Notes: generated by a model from the letters alone, not told the origin. A DNA stretch of 64,000 nt from Azospira sp. I13 (GCF_003112695.1 NZ_BFBP01000005.1:439-64438); one strand, 5' to 3'. Shown: positions 19,598 to 27,618, counted from the stretch's first letter. Made by a program: numbers and translations.

Positions 19598-20791
19598 CTA
19601 ACCCAGGTAATCTTCGGCAAAGCGCTGGCGGATGGCCAGTACCTCTGCTTCGTGGCGCACCAGGGCATCCACGCAATCCCGGTCGAACTTGCTGCCGGCC
19701 ATCTCCTGCAGGAAGCGGAAGGTGGTTTCCGGCGTCCAGGGTTCCTTGTAGGGCCGGCGGCTGGTGAGAGCATCGAAGACATCCGCCACCGTGACGATCC
19801 GCGCTTCCAGGGGGATGTCTTCGCCCTTGAGTCTGTGGGGGTAGCCGGTTCCATCCACCGTTTCGTGGTGGTGCAGCACGATATTGCGCAGCATGTCGGC
19901 ATGGGCCATGCCCCGGATGCCGAAATTGTCCAGCATGGTGTCCACGATTTCCGCGCCCTTCACCGTGTGCTGCTGCATCACGGCAAACTCCTCTGCTTCC
20001 AGGCGGCCCGGCTTGAGCAGGATGGCATCGGGAATGGCGATCTTGCCGATGTCGTGGAGCGGGGCGAACAGATAGAGGTATTCGACGAAGGCATCATCCC
20101 GCTGGCAGCGGGGCGCCAGTTCCCGGGCGATGATGCGGGAGTAGTGGGCCATGCGCTCCAGGTGGGCACCGGTCTCGAAATCCCGGAACTGGGCGATCTG
20201 GGTCACCGTGCGCACCGAGGCGCCAAGGGTGCGCAGGCAGCTCAGCTCGTTGCTCACCATCAGGGAAAGCTGATGGCCCAGCATGTTCAGGTAGCGCAGG
20301 GCCTGGGCATCGAAGACCCACTTCTGGCGGGAATTGAAGAAGAGAAAGCCGTACAGCTCACCATTCTGCTTCACCGGCATGGTGTAGCTGGCGCCGTAGC
20401 CTCCGGCGATGCGCCGGGTGTGCTGGCGGCTGGCATCCCGGACCAGGGCCTCCATGTCGTTGATCACCCGGGGCCGCTGGAGGGTGGCGATTTCCATCAG
20501 GGAGCGGGACTGGGCCAGGGTGCTTTCGTAGAACGAAAGCGGACTGTCCTGATCACTGGAGTGGAGAAAGGTCTTCAGCTTGTCCGTCAGGGGCTCGTAG
20601 GACACCACCGAGATGCGGTCGAGAAAGGGCAGGGCCTGCTGCACGTGGCGGTGAATCTGCCGCAGTTTTTCTTCCAGGGGCAGCGCCGAATGCAGGATGC
20701 CCAGCCCATCGTCGTGGGAGAACGACGGCTGGTGCAGGGGCACATCCTCCGGAATGGCCGGGTTGGCACTGACAGGGAGGGAAAAGGGCAT
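19598..20791 (-). CDS. GAF / HD-GYP domain protein, probable c-di-GMP phosphodiesterase
   Basis: About 397 residues. A GAF-like sensor domain in the first half (with YGFLFFNSRQKWVFDAQALRYL near its end) is followed by an HD-GYP domain. That domain shows HDIGKIAIPD, HHHETVDGTGYPHRLKGEDIP and VADVFDALTSRRPYK. The HHExxDGxGYP motif is intact, so hydrolysis of cyclic di-GMP is expected. The start at 20791 is chosen because a good promoter lies at 20825-20854, which excludes the upstream ATG at 20854. An ATG at 20812 is possible but would leave almost no leader. No cognate sensor kinase is adjacent. Confidence 0.88.
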   Translation of the reverse strand: MPFSLPVSANPAIPEDVPLHQPSFSHDDGLGILHSALPLEEKLRQIHRHVQQALPFLDRISVVSYEPLTDKLKTFLHSSDQDSPLSFYESTLAQSRSLMEIATLQRPRVINDMEALVRDASRQHTRRIAGGYGASYTMPVKQNGELYGFLFFNSRQKWVFDAQALRYLNMLGHQLSLMVSNELSCLRTLGASVRTVTQIAQFRDFETGAHLERMAHYSRIIARELAPRCQRDDAFVEYLYLFAPLHDIGKIAIPDAILLKPGRLEAEEFAVMQQHTVKGAEIVDTMLDNFGIRGMAHADMLRNIVLHHHETVDGTGYPHRLKGEDIPLEARIVTVADVFDALTSRRPYKEPWTPETTFRFLQEMAGSKFDRDCVDALVRHEAEVLAIRQRFAEDYLG

Positions 20792-20824
20792 GGCGCGGGG
20801 CCGGGGGCGCATTGAGGGAGGCGC

Positions 20825-20854
20825 ATTATATGAACGGTGAATTTGGCCGTGCAA
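20825..20854 (-). promoter_or_regulatory. Sigma70-type promoter of the HD-GYP gene
   Basis: Read on the minus strand: TTGCAC (20854-20849), 18-bp spacer, perfect TATAAT (20830-20825). It leaves a leader of about 27 bases before the ATG at 20791. Confidence 0.75.
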
Positions 20855-21184
20855 CCGGTAAGGCTATTTTTCGCCGCGCGGTTCATCATCCATGACCGGC
20901 CTTACCGATACCACTACCACCGCTGTTGGGGTCACGCCCGGGATTGGGGGCGTGGTGTTGCCAGGCAGCTTGAGCCCATACAGGGCATGGCCTGGGCAAG
21001 TCACGGAAATGGCGCGGGACTAACCGGAACGGCTGGAGTAGGGCGCCTGTCGCAGAGATCGCAGCAGGGCCCGTTGGCGATGGAGAAAGGTGCCGCTGTC
21101 GGGGAGCGGGAGAGGGGCACCGTATCGGGGCCGAGCCCCACCATCGTTGAAGCGCCCGACCGGCGGCAGGGCGAGGGCGGAAGG
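20855..21184. other. Intergenic region, no gene seen
   Basis: About 330 GC-rich bases between the HD-GYP gene and a small minus-strand ORF. Open frames on both strands are Arg/Pro-rich, lack ribosome sites and resemble no known protein. Confidence 0.5.
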
Positions 21185-21382
21185 TCAGTCGCCGTGGGTC
21201 GGTGCGGCAGTCTGGGGCTTGGCAGCCCGGCGCAACAGGCGCGGCCGGGGTTCGCTCGGGCGGTTCTCGGAAACCTGGATGTGGGCAGGCTCGATGACGC
21301 TCTGGGCCGGGGCTTCATCCACCTGGGCGGAGGCCATGGTCAGGGCCGCAACCAGCGCATTGAGCAGCTCGCAGGACTTCAT
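21185..21382 (-). CDS. Possible small secreted protein
   Basis: 65 codons from an ATG preceded by GGGAGACCTGTC. The product begins MKSCELLNALVAALTMASA, a short hydrophobic stretch that could be a signal peptide. A polar, Pro/Arg-rich tail follows, ending in KPQTAAPTHGD. No family is recognised. The ribosome site and leader-like N-terminus are the only support, so it may be spurious. Confidence 0.4.
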   Translation of the reverse strand: MKSCELLNALVAALTMASAQVDEAPAQSVIEPAHIQVSENRPSEPRPRLLRRAAKPQTAAPTHGD

Positions 21383-21697
21383 GACAGGTCTCCCGGGCCT
21401 TGGGCCCACAAAAAATTGATGGAGCGAGTATGGCAGGAAAATATAGCTCCATAAGTAATCAATATTTATATTTCTATATCTGTTTTGGAATAAGTAATGG
21501 ACTAAGGCCTGACTCCCTCTTTCTGGGCGTATCGCCAGCTATTTATAACCAAAAGTTAGAAGTTATAGGTTAATAAAGTTTTTTGAATTATATGCCGTGT
21601 TGATTAGGATGCCTCCCTGAAAACCCCGGCCAGCTCCGCAACCCTTACAGGACGGGCCTGGCCGAGGCGAGAACAACATTTTTCAAGGGAGAATCCT
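21383..21697. other. AT-rich regulatory region upstream of the sulfur operon
   Basis: About 315 bases, strikingly AT-rich between 21430 and 21600. GTTA occurs three times at 7-base intervals within the AAAGTTAGAAGTTATAGGTTA segment near 21555-21575. No complete sigma70 promoter is convincing. The region presumably holds the promoter and operator of the operon starting at 21698. Confidence 0.5.
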
Positions 21698-22927
21698 ATG
21701 CCCCATTGGTTTGACCGGGCGCCTGCCCGGCGCCCCCTCACCCTGGCGGCCTGTCTGGTCGCCGGTCTGGCCGTGACCCTGCCCGGCACCGCCCTGGCCC
21801 AGTACGACGGCAAGGCCGTGGACAAGATGGCCGACACCGCCGCCAAGGCCCTCAAGCAGCCCGACAGCGTGGCCAGCTTTGCCCAGTTGGTGGATCCCAA
21901 GACCCTGACGGTCTGGGTCCAGGTGCTGACCAGCCCCGACACCCTGGAAGCCCTGCTCAAGCAGGGCAACCCGGAAAACCTGGCCCGCTGGGCCGAGGTC
22001 ATGACCAACCCGGCGGTGGTGGGCAATGTACTCAAGGCCACCGACCCGGCCCTGATCCAGCAATGGGTGAACGGTTTTGCCGACCCGCGCATTGTCAATG
22101 CGGTGCTGCAACTGAGCGACCGCAAGGTGGTGGGGCAGTGGATCAAGACCTTCACCGATCCCCGCCTGATTGCCGCCGTGCTCAAGCTGGGGGACCCGAA
22201 GATCGCCGGCGCCTGGGTCAATCTGCTGAGCAACCCGGCCCTCATCCAGGCCACCCTGGCCTGGGCCGATCCGGTCTATGTCTCCCGCCTGGCCCGGGCC
22301 TTTGCCGACCCCAAACTGATCGAGCGCCTCGCCGTCCTGGCCGATGCCAGCCTGTGGAACCAGTGGCTGCAAGCCGGCACCGACCCTCGCCTGGTGGCCA
22401 CCTTCCTGCAGTTCGCCGACGACAAGGCGGTACAGGCCTATGCCACGGCCTTCACCGACCCGCGCTACGTCCAGGCCCTGGTGCAGTACGCCGACCCCAA
22501 GCTGATCAACCAGCTGGCGGCCCTGGCCACGGACCCGAAGATCATCGCCGCCGTGCTCAAGTTTGCCGACCCCAAGCTGGTGGGCCAGTGGATCGAGGCG
22601 GTAACCCATCCCAAGACCATCGAGGCGGTGACCCGTTTCGCCACGCCGGAACTGATCAACCACTGGATCGCCGCCCTCACCGAACCCAAGCTGCTGGCCG
22701 CCGGCCTGGCCTGGAGCGACCCCAAGATCGCCGTGCCCTACGCCAACGCCCTGACCGAGCCCAAGGTGCTCAATGCCTTGCTGCTGGCCTCGGACCCCAA
22801 GCTGGTGGATGCCACCCTGCGGGCCATGGCCCAGGTGCTGAAGGCCTCCGTGCAGGGGGCTGACGGCCTGCATCACGCCGCCGCCAAGGGTGAAACCAAG
22901 GCCGAAGCCAAGAAAAAGGGGAAATGA
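21698..22927 (+). CDS. Secreted alpha-solenoid protein with twelve 25-residue repeats
   Basis: 409 residues, SD AGGGAG. A signal peptide (hydrophobic core LTLAACLVAGLAV) is probably cut after A34 (TALA|Q). Residues 67-366 are twelve tandem units of exactly 25 residues with no insertion or deletion. Each unit has two halves of the form PxLVxQWxxAxT and DPKxIxAVLKxAD, so a D/N-P helix cap recurs about every 12.5 residues; this predicts a regular two-helix solenoid. The tail is Lys/Ala-rich (KGETKAEAKKKGK). No cysteine or haem motif is seen. Function unknown. It is the first gene of the operon encoding DUF302, a paralogous solenoid, SoxYZ, cytochrome c and FccB, so a periplasmic role in sulfide or sulfane-sulfur handling is inferred. 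Confidence 0.88.
   Translation: MPHWFDRAPARRPLTLAACLVAGLAVTLPGTALAQYDGKAVDKMADTAAKALKQPDSVASFAQLVDPKTLTVWVQVLTSPDTLEALLKQGNPENLARWAEVMTNPAVVGNVLKATDPALIQQWVNGFADPRIVNAVLQLSDRKVVGQWIKTFTDPRLIAAVLKLGDPKIAGAWVNLLSNPALIQATLAWADPVYVSRLARAFADPKLIERLAVLADASLWNQWLQAGTDPRLVATFLQFADDKAVQAYATAFTDPRYVQALVQYADPKLINQLAALATDPKIIAAVLKFADPKLVGQWIEAVTHPKTIEAVTRFATPELINHWIAALTEPKLLAAGLAWSDPKIAVPYANALTEPKVLNALLLASDPKLVDATLRAMAQVLKASVQGADGLHHAAAKGETKAEAKKKGK
21896..22795 (+). repeat. Twelve tandem 75-bp coding repeats
   Basis: The DNA encoding residues 67-366 of the solenoid protein is 12 x 75 bp. The repeats are diverged at nucleotide level but in perfect register at protein level. Confidence 0.85.
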
Positions 22928-22928
22928 C

Positions 22929-23609
22929 ATGACCCAGAACATGACCAAACTTCGTCAATCCGCCCGGGCCCTGCTATGTGCCGTCGGCGCCCTCGGCACC
23001 CTTGCAGCCCCCCCCGTGCTGGCCCAGAGCAGCTATGCCGTGCCCGAGAAATACACCGCCCCGGCCCCGGCCAAGAAGCAATTCACCCCCAATACGGTGA
23101 TGGACCCCATCACCCCCGAAGCCCGCAAGCGCTTCATGCAGAGCGGCACCGCCTTCAACCCCCTGTCGGTGCGGGACATGGTCAATCTGCTGGCCTACAA
23201 GGTGGAAGCCAAGCCCGGCGTTTCCTACGACGACGTGGTGGCTTCCCTCAAGGCCCGGGCCAACAAGCTCAATTTCAAGTTCGTCGGCGTCAATTCCATC
23301 TACAAGGACGTGGCCGCCCTCACCGGCAAGCCCACCCCCAAGGTGGAAGTGTTCAATTTCTGCGACGCCCAGCTGGCCCGGGACATTCTGGATTACAGCC
23401 TGGAGTTCGTCATCTTCTTCCCCTGCCGCATCGCCGTGGTGGAAGACGCCGCCGGCAAGGTCTGGCTGGTGATGCTGGATTGGGACGTGAGCTGGTTCGA
23501 CGGCTCCCCCAATCCCAACACCCTGCCCGACAACGTGCGCCAGGGGGCCGAGCGCATCCGCAAGTCCCTGGAGGAAATCATCCAGGCCGGCGCCAACGGC
23601 GACCTGTAA
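22929..23609 (+). CDS. Secreted DUF302-family protein
   Basis: 226 residues from the ATG at 22929, after AGGGGA and one base past the preceding stop. The N-terminus (ALLCAVGALGTLAAPPVLAQ) is a signal peptide. The C-terminal half has the DUF302 pattern: YDDVVASLKARANKLNFKFVGVNSI, then VEVFNFCDAQLARDIL and PCRIAVVEDAAGKVWLVMLD. DUF302 proteins often occur with sulfur-oxidation genes, but their biochemical role is not established. It contains two Cys (in NFCDAQ and FFPCRI). Sandwiched between two paralogous solenoid genes, it may bind them. Confidence 0.88.
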   Translation: MTQNMTKLRQSARALLCAVGALGTLAAPPVLAQSSYAVPEKYTAPAPAKKQFTPNTVMDPITPEARKRFMQSGTAFNPLSVRDMVNLLAYKVEAKPGVSYDDVVASLKARANKLNFKFVGVNSIYKDVAALTGKPTPKVEVFNFCDAQLARDILDYSLEFVIFFPCRIAVVEDAAGKVWLVMLDWDVSWFDGSPNPNTLPDNVRQGAERIRKSLEEIIQAGANGDL

Positions 23610-23620
23610 GGAGCGATCTC

Positions 23621-24667
23621 ATGAAATTGACTGCTTTCCCCGCTGTTTTTTCCGCGACTTTCTCTTTCCGGCAAACCGCCCTGGCGGCCGCGCTGGTGGC
23701 CAATCTCGGCCTGTCAGCCCTGGCCTGGGCCGAGCACCCCCTGGATGCCGCCACCTTCCACGCCATTACCGAAAAGCTGGCCAAGTTGCCGGCCAAGGCC
23801 GGCGCCCGGGAAGCCAACGCCATTGCCGGCCCCGAGCAGCTGAAGGCCTGGATTCGCCAGCTGGCGGACCCGGCCGCCTTCGAGGCCATCGTCACCAGCA
23901 CCGACCGCAACGTGGTGGGCACCTGGATTCAGGCCGCCACCCACCCGGCCCTGGTGGAGGCGGCCCTGAAAAGCGCCGATCCGGCCCTCATCGAAGCCTG
24001 GGTGGCCGCCATTGCCGACCCCCGCCTGGCCGAGAGCCTGAGCCGCCTGGCGGACGACAAGCTGCTGGCCCAGTGGGCCAACGCCGCCTACTACCAGCCG
24101 GCCTTCGAGGCCATCATCGGCAGCGCCGCCGACAAGCAGAAGCTGCAACGCTATGTGGATGTGCTGCTGGACCCCCGCAGCATCAGCGTCGCCCTGCGCC
24201 TTTCCGACCCGGCCCTGTTCGAGAAGTGGATCGTTGCCCTTTCCAACCCCAAGCTGCTGGACAGCTTTGCCAAGCTGGCCGAGCCCCGCCTGGTCAATGA
24301 CTGGATCCGCCTGCTGACCCGGGAGGAAACCCTCACGGCCCTGACCCGGCTGGCCCGCCCTGCGTCCCTGCTGGGCTGGATCAACGCCATGACCCAGCTC
24401 GCCCAGAGCGATTTCGTCTCCCACAACCTGGAGCCGGCAGCCATGCTGGCCTGGGCCAACGCCCTGGTTAATCCGGCCCTGGTGGAGAGCGTGGTGCGCC
24501 TGGGGGATGCCCAGGTCACCGGGCGCTGGGTCACCACCCTGACCGATCCCCAGATCATCGGCGCCTTCCTCAAGGCGGCCACGCCGGACAATCTGGTGAC
24601 CCTGCTCAAGGCCATCGCCGGCGTCAGCGGCGCCAGCCAGGCCGCTCCGGGCGTGGCTGGCAAATGA
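23621..24667 (+). CDS. Second secreted alpha-solenoid protein, paralogue of the operon's first gene
   Basis: 348 residues; SD AAGGAG directly after the DUF302 stop. A signal peptide is probably cut after A37 (LAWA|E). Residues 71-321 form ten units of the same 25-residue family, for example PALIEAWVAAIA then DPRLAESLSRLAD. One unit (171-196) has a single extra residue. Compared with the first solenoid it has fewer units and weaker D-P caps, for example at residues 247-271. Its stop overlaps the predicted soxY start by four bases. The tandem paralogues flanking DUF302 look like an ancient duplication with divergence. Function unknown. Confidence 0.85.
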   Translation: MKLTAFPAVFSATFSFRQTALAAALVANLGLSALAWAEHPLDAATFHAITEKLAKLPAKAGAREANAIAGPEQLKAWIRQLADPAAFEAIVTSTDRNVVGTWIQAATHPALVEAALKSADPALIEAWVAAIADPRLAESLSRLADDKLLAQWANAAYYQPAFEAIIGSAADKQKLQRYVDVLLDPRSISVALRLSDPALFEKWIVALSNPKLLDSFAKLAEPRLVNDWIRLLTREETLTALTRLARPASLLGWINAMTQLAQSDFVSHNLEPAAMLAWANALVNPALVESVVRLGDAQVTGRWVTTLTDPQIIGAFLKAATPDNLVTLLKAIAGVSGASQAAPGVAGK

Positions 24668-25260
24668 GCCGTCTCGCCATGAGTGCCCGTCGCACCGGCG
24701 TCTCCCGGCCCCCCGCTGAGGCGGGGGAGCGGGGAGATCGGGGTGCGGTAGCCGTGCCGGCCCTGGCGGGCGCGGGCCAGGAATCCCGGAGCCGGCGCCG
24801 TTTCATCGCCGCCTCCGCCGGTGCCCTGCTGGCGGCCCTGCTGGCCTCGCCCCGCTGGGCCCGGGCGGCCAGCCGCAATGAAAACGCCTTCAACGCCCGC
24901 AGCCCCGAATCCGTATTCGGTGCCCTGGGCCTGGCGGCGCCAACGGAACTGGCGGAAGGGCAGGGCATCCGCATCCACGCCCCGGACGTGGCGGAAAACG
25001 GCGCCAACGTGCCGGTGGAGGTGTCTGTCAGCCTGCCCCGGGTGGAGCGGGTGCTGCTCATCGCCGAAAAGAACCTTTTCCCCCTGCTGGTGGATGCCGC
25101 CTTTGCGCCCGATGCGCCGATCCAGGTCCAGCCCTGGCTGGAGCTGAAGGTGAAGCTGGGGGAAAGCTCCCGCCTGCGGGCCATCGTCCAGGCCGACGGC
25201 CGGCTCTACACCACCACCCGGGAGGTGAAGGTCATCGTCGGCGGTTGCCTGCCGGGGTGA
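24664..25260 (+). CDS. soxY: Sulfur carrier subunit SoxY, atypical C-terminus
   Basis: 198 residues. SoxY carries sulfur intermediates on a C-terminal cysteine as a heterodimer with SoxZ in the periplasm. A Tat signal (SRRRFIAASAGALLAALL) lies unusually far in, around residues 44-62. The ATG overlaps the upstream stop (ATGA), but a GTG at 24754 just before the Tat motif is an alternative start. The mature part has SVFGALGLAAPTE and NVPVEVSVSLP-like SoxY strands. The C-terminus reads VIVGGCLPG instead of the usual GGCGG swinging arm. The carrier Cys (C195) is kept but followed by three residues, including Pro. soxZ follows after 4 bases. Confidence 0.88.
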   Translation: MSRLAMSARRTGVSRPPAEAGERGDRGAVAVPALAGAGQESRSRRRFIAASAGALLAALLASPRWARAASRNENAFNARSPESVFGALGLAAPTELAEGQGIRIHAPDVAENGANVPVEVSVSLPRVERVLLIAEKNLFPLLVDAAFAPDAPIQVQPWLELKVKLGESSRLRAIVQADGRLYTTTREVKVIVGGCLPG

Positions 25261-25264
25261 TGCC

Positions 25265-25597
25265 ATGAGCCAGAACAGCAGTTACCCCATTCGCCTGCGG
25301 GCCAGCCTGGAGGGGGACGCCCTGGTGGTGAAAACCCTCTTCAGCCATCCCATGGAGAACGGCCTGGCCAAGGACGAGGCCGGGCGCCTCATCGCCGCCC
25401 GCTACATCACCCAGGTGCAACTCCAGCTCAACGGCCAGACCGTGATCCAGGTGGAAACCGGTTCCGGCGTGGCCAAGGACCCGCTCTTCGGCTGGCGCCT
25501 CAAGGGCGCCAAGGCCGGCGACACGGTGCGGGTGGGCTGGCGCGACAACCGGGGCGACGAGAACTGGGCCGAAACCGTGGTCCGCCCCACGCCATGA
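25265..25597 (+). CDS. soxZ: Sulfur carrier subunit SoxZ
   Basis: 110 residues, the normal SoxZ length, with no signal peptide: the SoxYZ dimer is co-exported by the SoxY Tat signal. Typical segments are FSHPMENGLAKDEAGRLIAARYI, TVIQVETGSGVAKDP and a terminal WRDNRGDENWAETVV. It partners the preceding SoxY. No soxA, soxX, soxB or soxCD lies in this window, so here SoxYZ may receive sulfur from FccB, the solenoid proteins or DUF302 instead of a local full Sox system. Confidence 0.93.
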   Translation: MSQNSSYPIRLRASLEGDALVVKTLFSHPMENGLAKDEAGRLIAARYITQVQLQLNGQTVIQVETGSGVAKDPLFGWRLKGAKAGDTVRVGWRDNRGDENWAETVVRPTP

Positions 25598-25694
25598 AGC
25601 CCGAGTCATGAGCCCATGGGTCATGAACCTTTTTCGCATCCACCGCCTGCCCTGCCGGGCCGGCATTAACCTTTATTTCATCCAAGGAGCCAGC

Positions 25695-26051
25695 ATGAAT
25701 AAACGCGCACTCTCCCGGGGCCTGGGCGTTCTCGCCTTATCCACCCTGACCGCGCTGTCAGCCCTCACCGCGCTGCCGGCGGCGGCTCAGCCGCCCGCCA
25801 AGGCGGCACCGGCAGCTACCACGCCCACCCCCTATTTCGTCGCCAACTGCTTCAACTGCCACGGCACCGACGGCCGCAGCAACGCCGCCATTCCGGGCCT
25901 GGCCGGCAAGGAGGCGGTGTACATCGTCGAAACCATGAAGGGCTTCAAGGACGGCAGCCGTCCGGCCACCATCATGCATCAGCTGGCCAAGGGCTATACG
26001 GACGAGGAAATCGCCGTCATCGCCGACTACTTCGCCAAACAGAAGCCCTGA
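25695..26051 (+). CDS. fccA: Monohaem cytochrome c, probable flavocytochrome c sulfide dehydrogenase subunit
   Basis: 118 residues, SD AAGGAG before the ATG at 25695. A signal peptide (LGVLALSTLTALSALTALPAAAQ) precedes the haem motif CFNCH (C52, C55, H56). The likely axial Met lies in TIMHQLAKGYTDEE. The protein is about 9 kDa mature with one haem, like Chlorobium-type FccA and unlike dihaem purple-sulfur FccA. It takes electrons from the FccB flavin, whose gene begins 14 bases downstream. Confidence 0.88.
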   Translation: MNKRALSRGLGVLALSTLTALSALTALPAAAQPPAKAAPAATTPTPYFVANCFNCHGTDGRSNAAIPGLAGKEAVYIVETMKGFKDGSRPATIMHQLAKGYTDEEIAVIADYFAKQKP

Positions 26052-26065
26052 GGAGGATAGCCAAG

Positions 26066-27355
26066 ATGGAACAGATCAAATTTTCCCGCCGTACCCTGAT
26101 CAAGGCCCTGGGCGCCGCGGCTTCCGTGGGCGCGCTTTCCGGCAACGCCCTGGCGGCGGTGAAGGGCAAGCCCCTGGGCCGCGTGGTGGTGGTAGGCGGC
26201 GGCTTTGGCGGCGCCACGGCGGCCAAGTACCTGCGCAAGTGGAGCGAAGGCCGCATCGAGGTGGTGCTCATCGAGCGCAACCAGGAATTCATTTCCTGCC
26301 CCACCTCCAACGAAGTGCTGGGCGGCAACCGGGATTTCAAGACCCTGCGCCACAGCTACGATGCCCTGAAGAAGACCTGGGGCGTCAAGGTGGTGCACGC
26401 CAGCGTCACCGCCATCGACACCGACAAGCGCCAGGTCAAAACCGACAAAGCCGGCGAGTTCGCCTACGACCGCCTGGTGGTGGCCCCCGGCTTCGACTTC
26501 GACTACAGCCAGATCGCCGGTTACGACGACAAGGCCCGGGAAACCATCCTCCACGCCTGGAAAGCCGGCCCCCAGACCCTGGCCCTGCGCAAGCAGCTGG
26601 AAGACCTGCCCGACGGCGGGACCTACGCCCTGACCATTCCCAAGGCGCCTTACCGCTGCCCCCCGGGGCCCTACGAGCGGGCCTGCCAGATCGCCTACTA
26701 CTTCAAGACCCACAAGCCCAACAGCAAGGTGGTTCTGCTGGACGCCAACGACAAGGTGCAGTCCAAGGAAAAGCTCTTCCGCAGCGTCTGGGAGAACGAC
26801 TACAAGGGCATCGTCGAATACCGCCCCAACTGGAACGTGGTGGCCGTGGATGCGGCGAGCAAGACCGTCACCAGCGAGCTGGGCGACAAATTCACCGCCG
26901 ACGTGCTCAACGTGCTGCCGCCCCAGCGGGCCGGCGACATCGCCCGGGAAGCCGGCCTGGTGAACGTCAATAACCGCTGGTGCGACGTGGATTGGGTGAC
27001 CCTCGAATCCACCGCCGTGAAAAACGTGCACATCGTCGGCGATGCCCTGCAGGCCGCGCCCCTCATGCCCAAGTCCGGCCACATGGCCAACCAGCATGGC
27101 AAGGCCGTGGCCGCCGCCATCGTCGAACTGCTCTCCGGCCGCACCCCGACGCCGACCCTGCTGGCCAACACCTGCTATTCCCTGGTGGATAACCGGCGGG
27201 CCATCCACGTGGATTCGGTGCACCGCTACGACCCGGAGAAGAAGGTGCCCCTGGTGGTGCAAGGCTCCGGCGGCGTCTCCACCGAGCCTTCGGTGAGCGA
27301 AGGCTTGTACACCCGGGCCTGGGCCGAAACCATCTGGAAGGACACCCTGGGGTGA
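26066..27355 (+). CDS. fccB: Flavocytochrome c sulfide dehydrogenase, FAD subunit
   Basis: 429 residues, SD GAGGAGG. It oxidises sulfide to sulfur or polysulfide in the periplasm and passes electrons to the adjacent cytochrome. The Tat signal FSRRTLIKALGAAAS is followed by the dinucleotide fold VVVGGGFGG (residues 41-49). C78 in ISCPTSNEV corresponds to the cysteine that covalently binds FAD. C198 in PYRCPPGPYERAC and C370 in LANTCYSLV fit the redox-active pair. All key residues of the family are thus present. It is the last gene of the operon, ending at a terminator. Confidence 0.94.
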   Translation: MEQIKFSRRTLIKALGAAASVGALSGNALAAVKGKPLGRVVVVGGGFGGATAAKYLRKWSEGRIEVVLIERNQEFISCPTSNEVLGGNRDFKTLRHSYDALKKTWGVKVVHASVTAIDTDKRQVKTDKAGEFAYDRLVVAPGFDFDYSQIAGYDDKARETILHAWKAGPQTLALRKQLEDLPDGGTYALTIPKAPYRCPPGPYERACQIAYYFKTHKPNSKVVLLDANDKVQSKEKLFRSVWENDYKGIVEYRPNWNVVAVDAASKTVTSELGDKFTADVLNVLPPQRAGDIAREAGLVNVNNRWCDVDWVTLESTAVKNVHIVGDALQAAPLMPKSGHMANQHGKAVAAAIVELLSGRTPTPTLLANTCYSLVDNRRAIHVDSVHRYDPEKKVPLVVQGSGGVSTEPSVSEGLYTRAWAETIWKDTLG

Positions 27356-27455
27356 TATTGGCTTGATCTAGGCGCGGCCCCGGAGGGATTCCGGGGCCAT
27401 CCCGGGTTGCCTCAAGCGAAGTTCCGCCCGGATTGGCCGGGCAATGTTGGCAATG

Positions 27456-27490
27456 AAAAAGGGCATGGCCGGTAACGGTCATGCCCTTTT
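27456..27490 (+). terminator. Terminator of the sulfur operon
   Basis: The arms AAAAAGGGCATGGCCG and CGGTCATGCCCTTTT pair around a GTAA loop with one G-T pair, and a T run follows. It lies about 100 bases after the fccB stop. Confidence 0.85.
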
Positions 27491-27558
27491 CACTGGGGGG
27501 GCTAGCGCCTTGAGCAGCGGCTGTCTGTGCCGCCTAAGTCAGCACTACTTAAAACTGC

Positions 27559-27618
27559 CCGGAGAGGCAAGCAGGGCGCGGGGTTTGTCCAGAGGCCCCG
27601 CCCCGCTTGCCGCTCCGG
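27559..27618. repeat. Long imperfect GC-rich inverted repeat
   Basis: CCGGAG-A-GGCAAGC-A-GGGCG pairs with CGCCC-C-GCTTGCC-G-CTCCGG at about 22 positions with two mismatches around a loop of about 12 bases. It lies between the convergent fccB operon and the YeeE-type genes and could stop minus-strand transcripts or be a REP-like element. It is followed by AAGAATGGCGTCC, a string that recurs near 57967. Confidence 0.5.

Noticed and set aside
21896-22795. CRISPR array or satellite DNA
   Set aside because: The 75-bp periodicity is at protein level; the nucleotide units are diverged, lack spacers and lie in one coding frame.
21698-22927. HEAT, TPR or pentapeptide repeat assignment
   Set aside because: The unit is 25 residues with D/N-P caps; TPR is 34, HEAT about 37-47 and pentapeptide 5. 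None fits.
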